Below, one piece after another: positions 61,391 to 64,000 of a stretch of DNA of 64,000 nucleotides. Below the pieces are notes generated by a model. The model was not told where the DNA came from. It was given only the letters and a program-made list of their open reading frames with translations, and ran no database searches. Position 1 is the first letter of the stretch, and the number at the start of each line of letters is the position of its first letter. The translations under genes and the position numbers were made by a program. Origin of the DNA: Climacium dendroides (taxonomy: Eukaryota; Streptophyta; Bryopsida; Hypnales; Climaciaceae); contig OX467089.1 in assembly GCA_950106755.1 (NCBI GenBank), positions 22,735,345 through 22,799,344 on the forward strand, given 5' to 3'.

Positions 61391-62205
61391 ACGTCAACAT
61401 TCTTCTTTTCCCTTTCATTATTATTACAAAGATTAGTCCCCAGATTAGAATCATTGATTTGTCCCCAGATTAGAATCATTGGAACAACAACTGAGTGCCA
61501 CATTGTCAGAATAAGTTTTCTGAGAATCATGGTGAAAATGGAGGTGTGCAGAATCTTCTGCTTGGATGTATCATAAATCTGCAATTTGGAAGTGTTTTGT
61601 TCGTTATGATACATCATCTTCATAAGGGTATTTTTGTTGCTTGATTATACCAGAGAATGTACCCTGATGGTGCATTCCTGAGATTGGTGGTTGGCTGGTT
61701 GCTTCGGGTGGTTCACCTAAATACCGACACCACAAGTGGCGCTCAAAATTGGAAATTGAAGCATTCACTTTGTTACCATGTGGCTTGCCGTCTAGCCTTG
61801 GTATTAGAACTTGTTTTCAAAATAGAGCATTTACGAATCACTACACTTAATGGTCATTTGTCTTTGCACCAATAATTTACGAACTTGACTTCTGTGACTG
61901 CAATTTGTTGGACTTGAAAGTTAATTAGCACTGCAGTCCCTACCGTTGTAAGCCCTACCGATGGTTTGTCTATGGTGCTTTGTGAGCATGTATCTCGGAT
62001 GCAACAGAATGTACCAACAAGCTCTTATTGCACTAAGCAAAAGCTCATAAAAGCTCATAACGACACTGATTTTTTCTGTCACTGAAATTTAGCGTCGCAA
62101 ATGTTTTTTCAGTGTGGAAAATAGCACAATACATTTACTCCCAAGGGGTTCGTTCCCACGTCAAACTTGGTTTTAATTTTTGAAGGGTCCATTTTTGTAT
62201 TGGGT
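61391..62205 (+). other. 3' flank of the W-K-R gene
   Basis: Probable 3' UTR passing into AT-rich DNA. It contains two perfect 21-bp copies (61436-61456 and 61461-61481, core CCCCAGATTAGAATC) separated by ATTT. No further gene recognised; the frame at 61657-61875 has no family features. Confidence 0.45.
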
Positions 62206-62435
62206 TTAACCCTTAATTAAATGTTAAAGGAGGACTTTTTTTTGTCCTATGTATGACAGAGAATCCTTGTATTCTATAATGCAACTATTCATCCTTGAAA
62301 TTTTGTTGTGAAAAGTGGAGGTCTTCTACAATAGTTTGACTTCCAATGAGTGTTTTTGTAATTTTTTAAGCGAATGATTCACATGGTAACCAAAGGGATG
62401 ATTTTAATAGTCACCAATCCATCTTTAAGGGTTAA
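62206..62435. mobile_element. Weak TTAA-bounded element candidate
   Basis: CCCTTAATTAAATG after TTAA (62206-62209) and ATCTTTAAGGG before TTAA (62432-62435) would bound a 222-bp element, but the inverted ends match for only about 7 bp and no second copy was seen. May be chance in AT-rich sequence. Confidence 0.25.
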
Positions 62436-64000
62436 AGTACAAATCAAAATGAAGCTTGAAGTGTTTTGTTTTGACTCCATTTTATTTATCTATGAAATCC
62501 AAAAAATCAATGAATTATTGCAATTGCAAGCTCCATGCATGAGCTACTGCAGGTGTAGGTTTCGAGGCAATTGTGGATTTAAGAAGTGATCATGGATTTA
62601 GGTTTGAGGAGGGAACAATGGATTTTGAGGTGACCTTGGATGTTGTTTTCATGATGACCCCTAGTCGAACAACAAACTTTGTTCCAAAAAGTCATCTAGT
62701 CCAAAGAGACCTCTGGTCTAGAAGTAACCTCTAGTCTAAGGGTGCCCAATTGGGTGGACAACTTCATTTTTGCAATTATCAAATTAAAATCCTAATGATG
62801 CATTATTTATCAAGATGATTTAAAAATACAAAATAATTGATGGAGATTTAAATATAGACTTTTCCATTTGATTTTCTCCATCCTGAAGAATCATTTTATT
62901 AATGAATTACTTATGACATTGATCTACAAATAAGAAATTAGAGGAAAAAGATTTAAATTAGAACTTCCTCTTTTGATTTTTGCAATCATCAAAAAATCAT
63001 TCTACTAGTATATTGATTTTCAAGTGGATTTCATAGTAGAAAGGAAAAGGTAGAGTATATCTTAGTATGAACTTCCCAATTTTTGGCAAGTTTTTCCTTT
63101 GTTGAAGGAAATTGTTTTTTTTGTCTCCCGTAGTCATTTCTCACATGGTTGTTTGAAGGTACACACAAGTTGGTGACCTTGGGATAGAGGTGAATATGAA
63201 TGCAAGAAGAGAATAATTATTTTTTGATTAAACCTCGCATTTAGACTGTAGAAGCATATCCAAATAGGGCAACATCCAATTTTAGAGCACATCCAAATAC
63301 AATTTTAGAGCAACAACAAATGAAGGAGCTAGCTCCATCTCATTCTTCCAAAACTTACCATGCTTCATGTTTTTTTGGATAATCTTCTGTTCAGGGCGAC
63401 CTCAAATCAAGGCAAGAACCAAACCTTTTTCCTTCTTCAACTCCTCCACCATGTTCTGTATTCCTTGTGTAACTTCTAGTCCTAAGAGACATCTTGTCTT
63501 AGGTGGTGTTAGGTAGAGAAAGGAGTTAGCACCTTCTTTTTCTCCCCAATATGCCATGCTTTATGTTCCTTGGGCAACCTTTGGTTTAGAGTGACTTTGG
63601 ATTAATGGCTTCTTCACTAGTGTGGCTTCAAGTAGCCCCTCCTTGAGTTGAAATATCAATATTCATTAGATGAGATATCTTTTGCTAAGATGGCATTGAA
63701 CCTTGTAATATTTAAAACATGTAAAATATTTTTCTAAGGAATGATATTTCACTTCAATATTCTTAATTATATAATTTATATATGGAGTTTCTTTATAGAT
63801 GTGCATGGAATGATATTTATGCCATTTCTAAGAGTGTGCATTACTATATTTATAATATTGTTTTAATTATAAAAATTCTTTAATAAATCATTCTTTTGAT
63901 TTTAATACATAAGTAAATTGGACTGCTAAAATCTACTCTTAGTGAAAGAGCTTCAAATAGAGTAAGCAAAACAATTAGCCTTGTTTGAAGGCAAAGCCCA
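62436..64000. other. AT-rich intergenic
   Basis: No gene or bounded element recognised. Short motifs of the form GTCTA(A/G)GAG(T/A)GAC recur loosely between 62660 and 63620, suggesting old repeat content. Confidence 0.4.

Noticed and set aside
1..64000. CRISPR arrays, operons, ribosome binding sites or prokaryotic systems
   Set aside because: None seen; all supported genes have plant homologues with spliceosomal introns, and the tandem repeats lack unique spacers.

Overview
The window is nuclear DNA of a land plant, most likely a bryophyte and probably a moss. I infer this from intron-bearing genes with GT-AG splice sites, a complete SPIKE1-type DOCK gene that aligns collinearly with the plant family, a plastid-type L-aspartate oxidase and a plant VID27/CYPRO4 gene, set in very AT-rich, transposon-derived DNA. 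The species cannot be fixed from this sequence.

Layout. 1-13.8 kb: no host gene; a dead Tc1/mariner transposase, three CACTA-type miniature elements, copies of two repeat families flanked by TTAA, and a TTAA-bounded 144-bp inverted-repeat element. 13.8-17.1 kb (+): NADB/AO (L-aspartate oxidase), two exons, with a 17-unit GGAAGAGA-type octamer repeat ending 4 bp before the start codon. 17.1-21 kb: AT-rich, with a decayed ~200-bp tandem repeat. 21.8-34 kb (-): SPK1, 30 mapped coding exons (1839 codons, all phases consistent) plus a probable separate first coding exon; promoter and GC-rich island at 35.5-36.1 kb. 36.1-53.6 kb: gene-free; MITEs, two tandem copies of a ~640-bp TTAA-flanked element, a 722-bp near-perfect fold-back, a fourth CACTA element and pseudo-tRNA/SINE traces. 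53.7-55.4 kb: a GC-rich then T/G-rich island that looks like a promoter and intron on the + strand but has no recognisable protein. 55.6-57.9 kb (-): VID27-like gene, two coding exons. 57.9-60 kb: head-to-head promoter region with an ABRE/G-box. 60.1-61.4 kb (+): an intronless-coding, basic, repetitive W-K-R protein of no family I recognise, preceded by a uORF. 61.4-64 kb: AT-rich, no gene seen.

The host genes are not a pathway cluster: NADB acts in plastid NAD synthesis, SPK1 activates ROP GTPases, VID27 is of unclear function. The most informative signal is in the repeats. Nested insertions allow target sites to be read directly: a ~644-bp element sits between two TTAA sites while a paralogous empty copy of the same host repeat at 1642-1645 has a single TTAA; all four CACTA elements have exact 3-bp target duplications. 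TTAA target use with CCC-type ends is the hallmark of piggyBac (or Sola3) transposons, which are rarely discussed in land plants. No composition statistics, alignments or database searches were run; domain and family calls are by reading.
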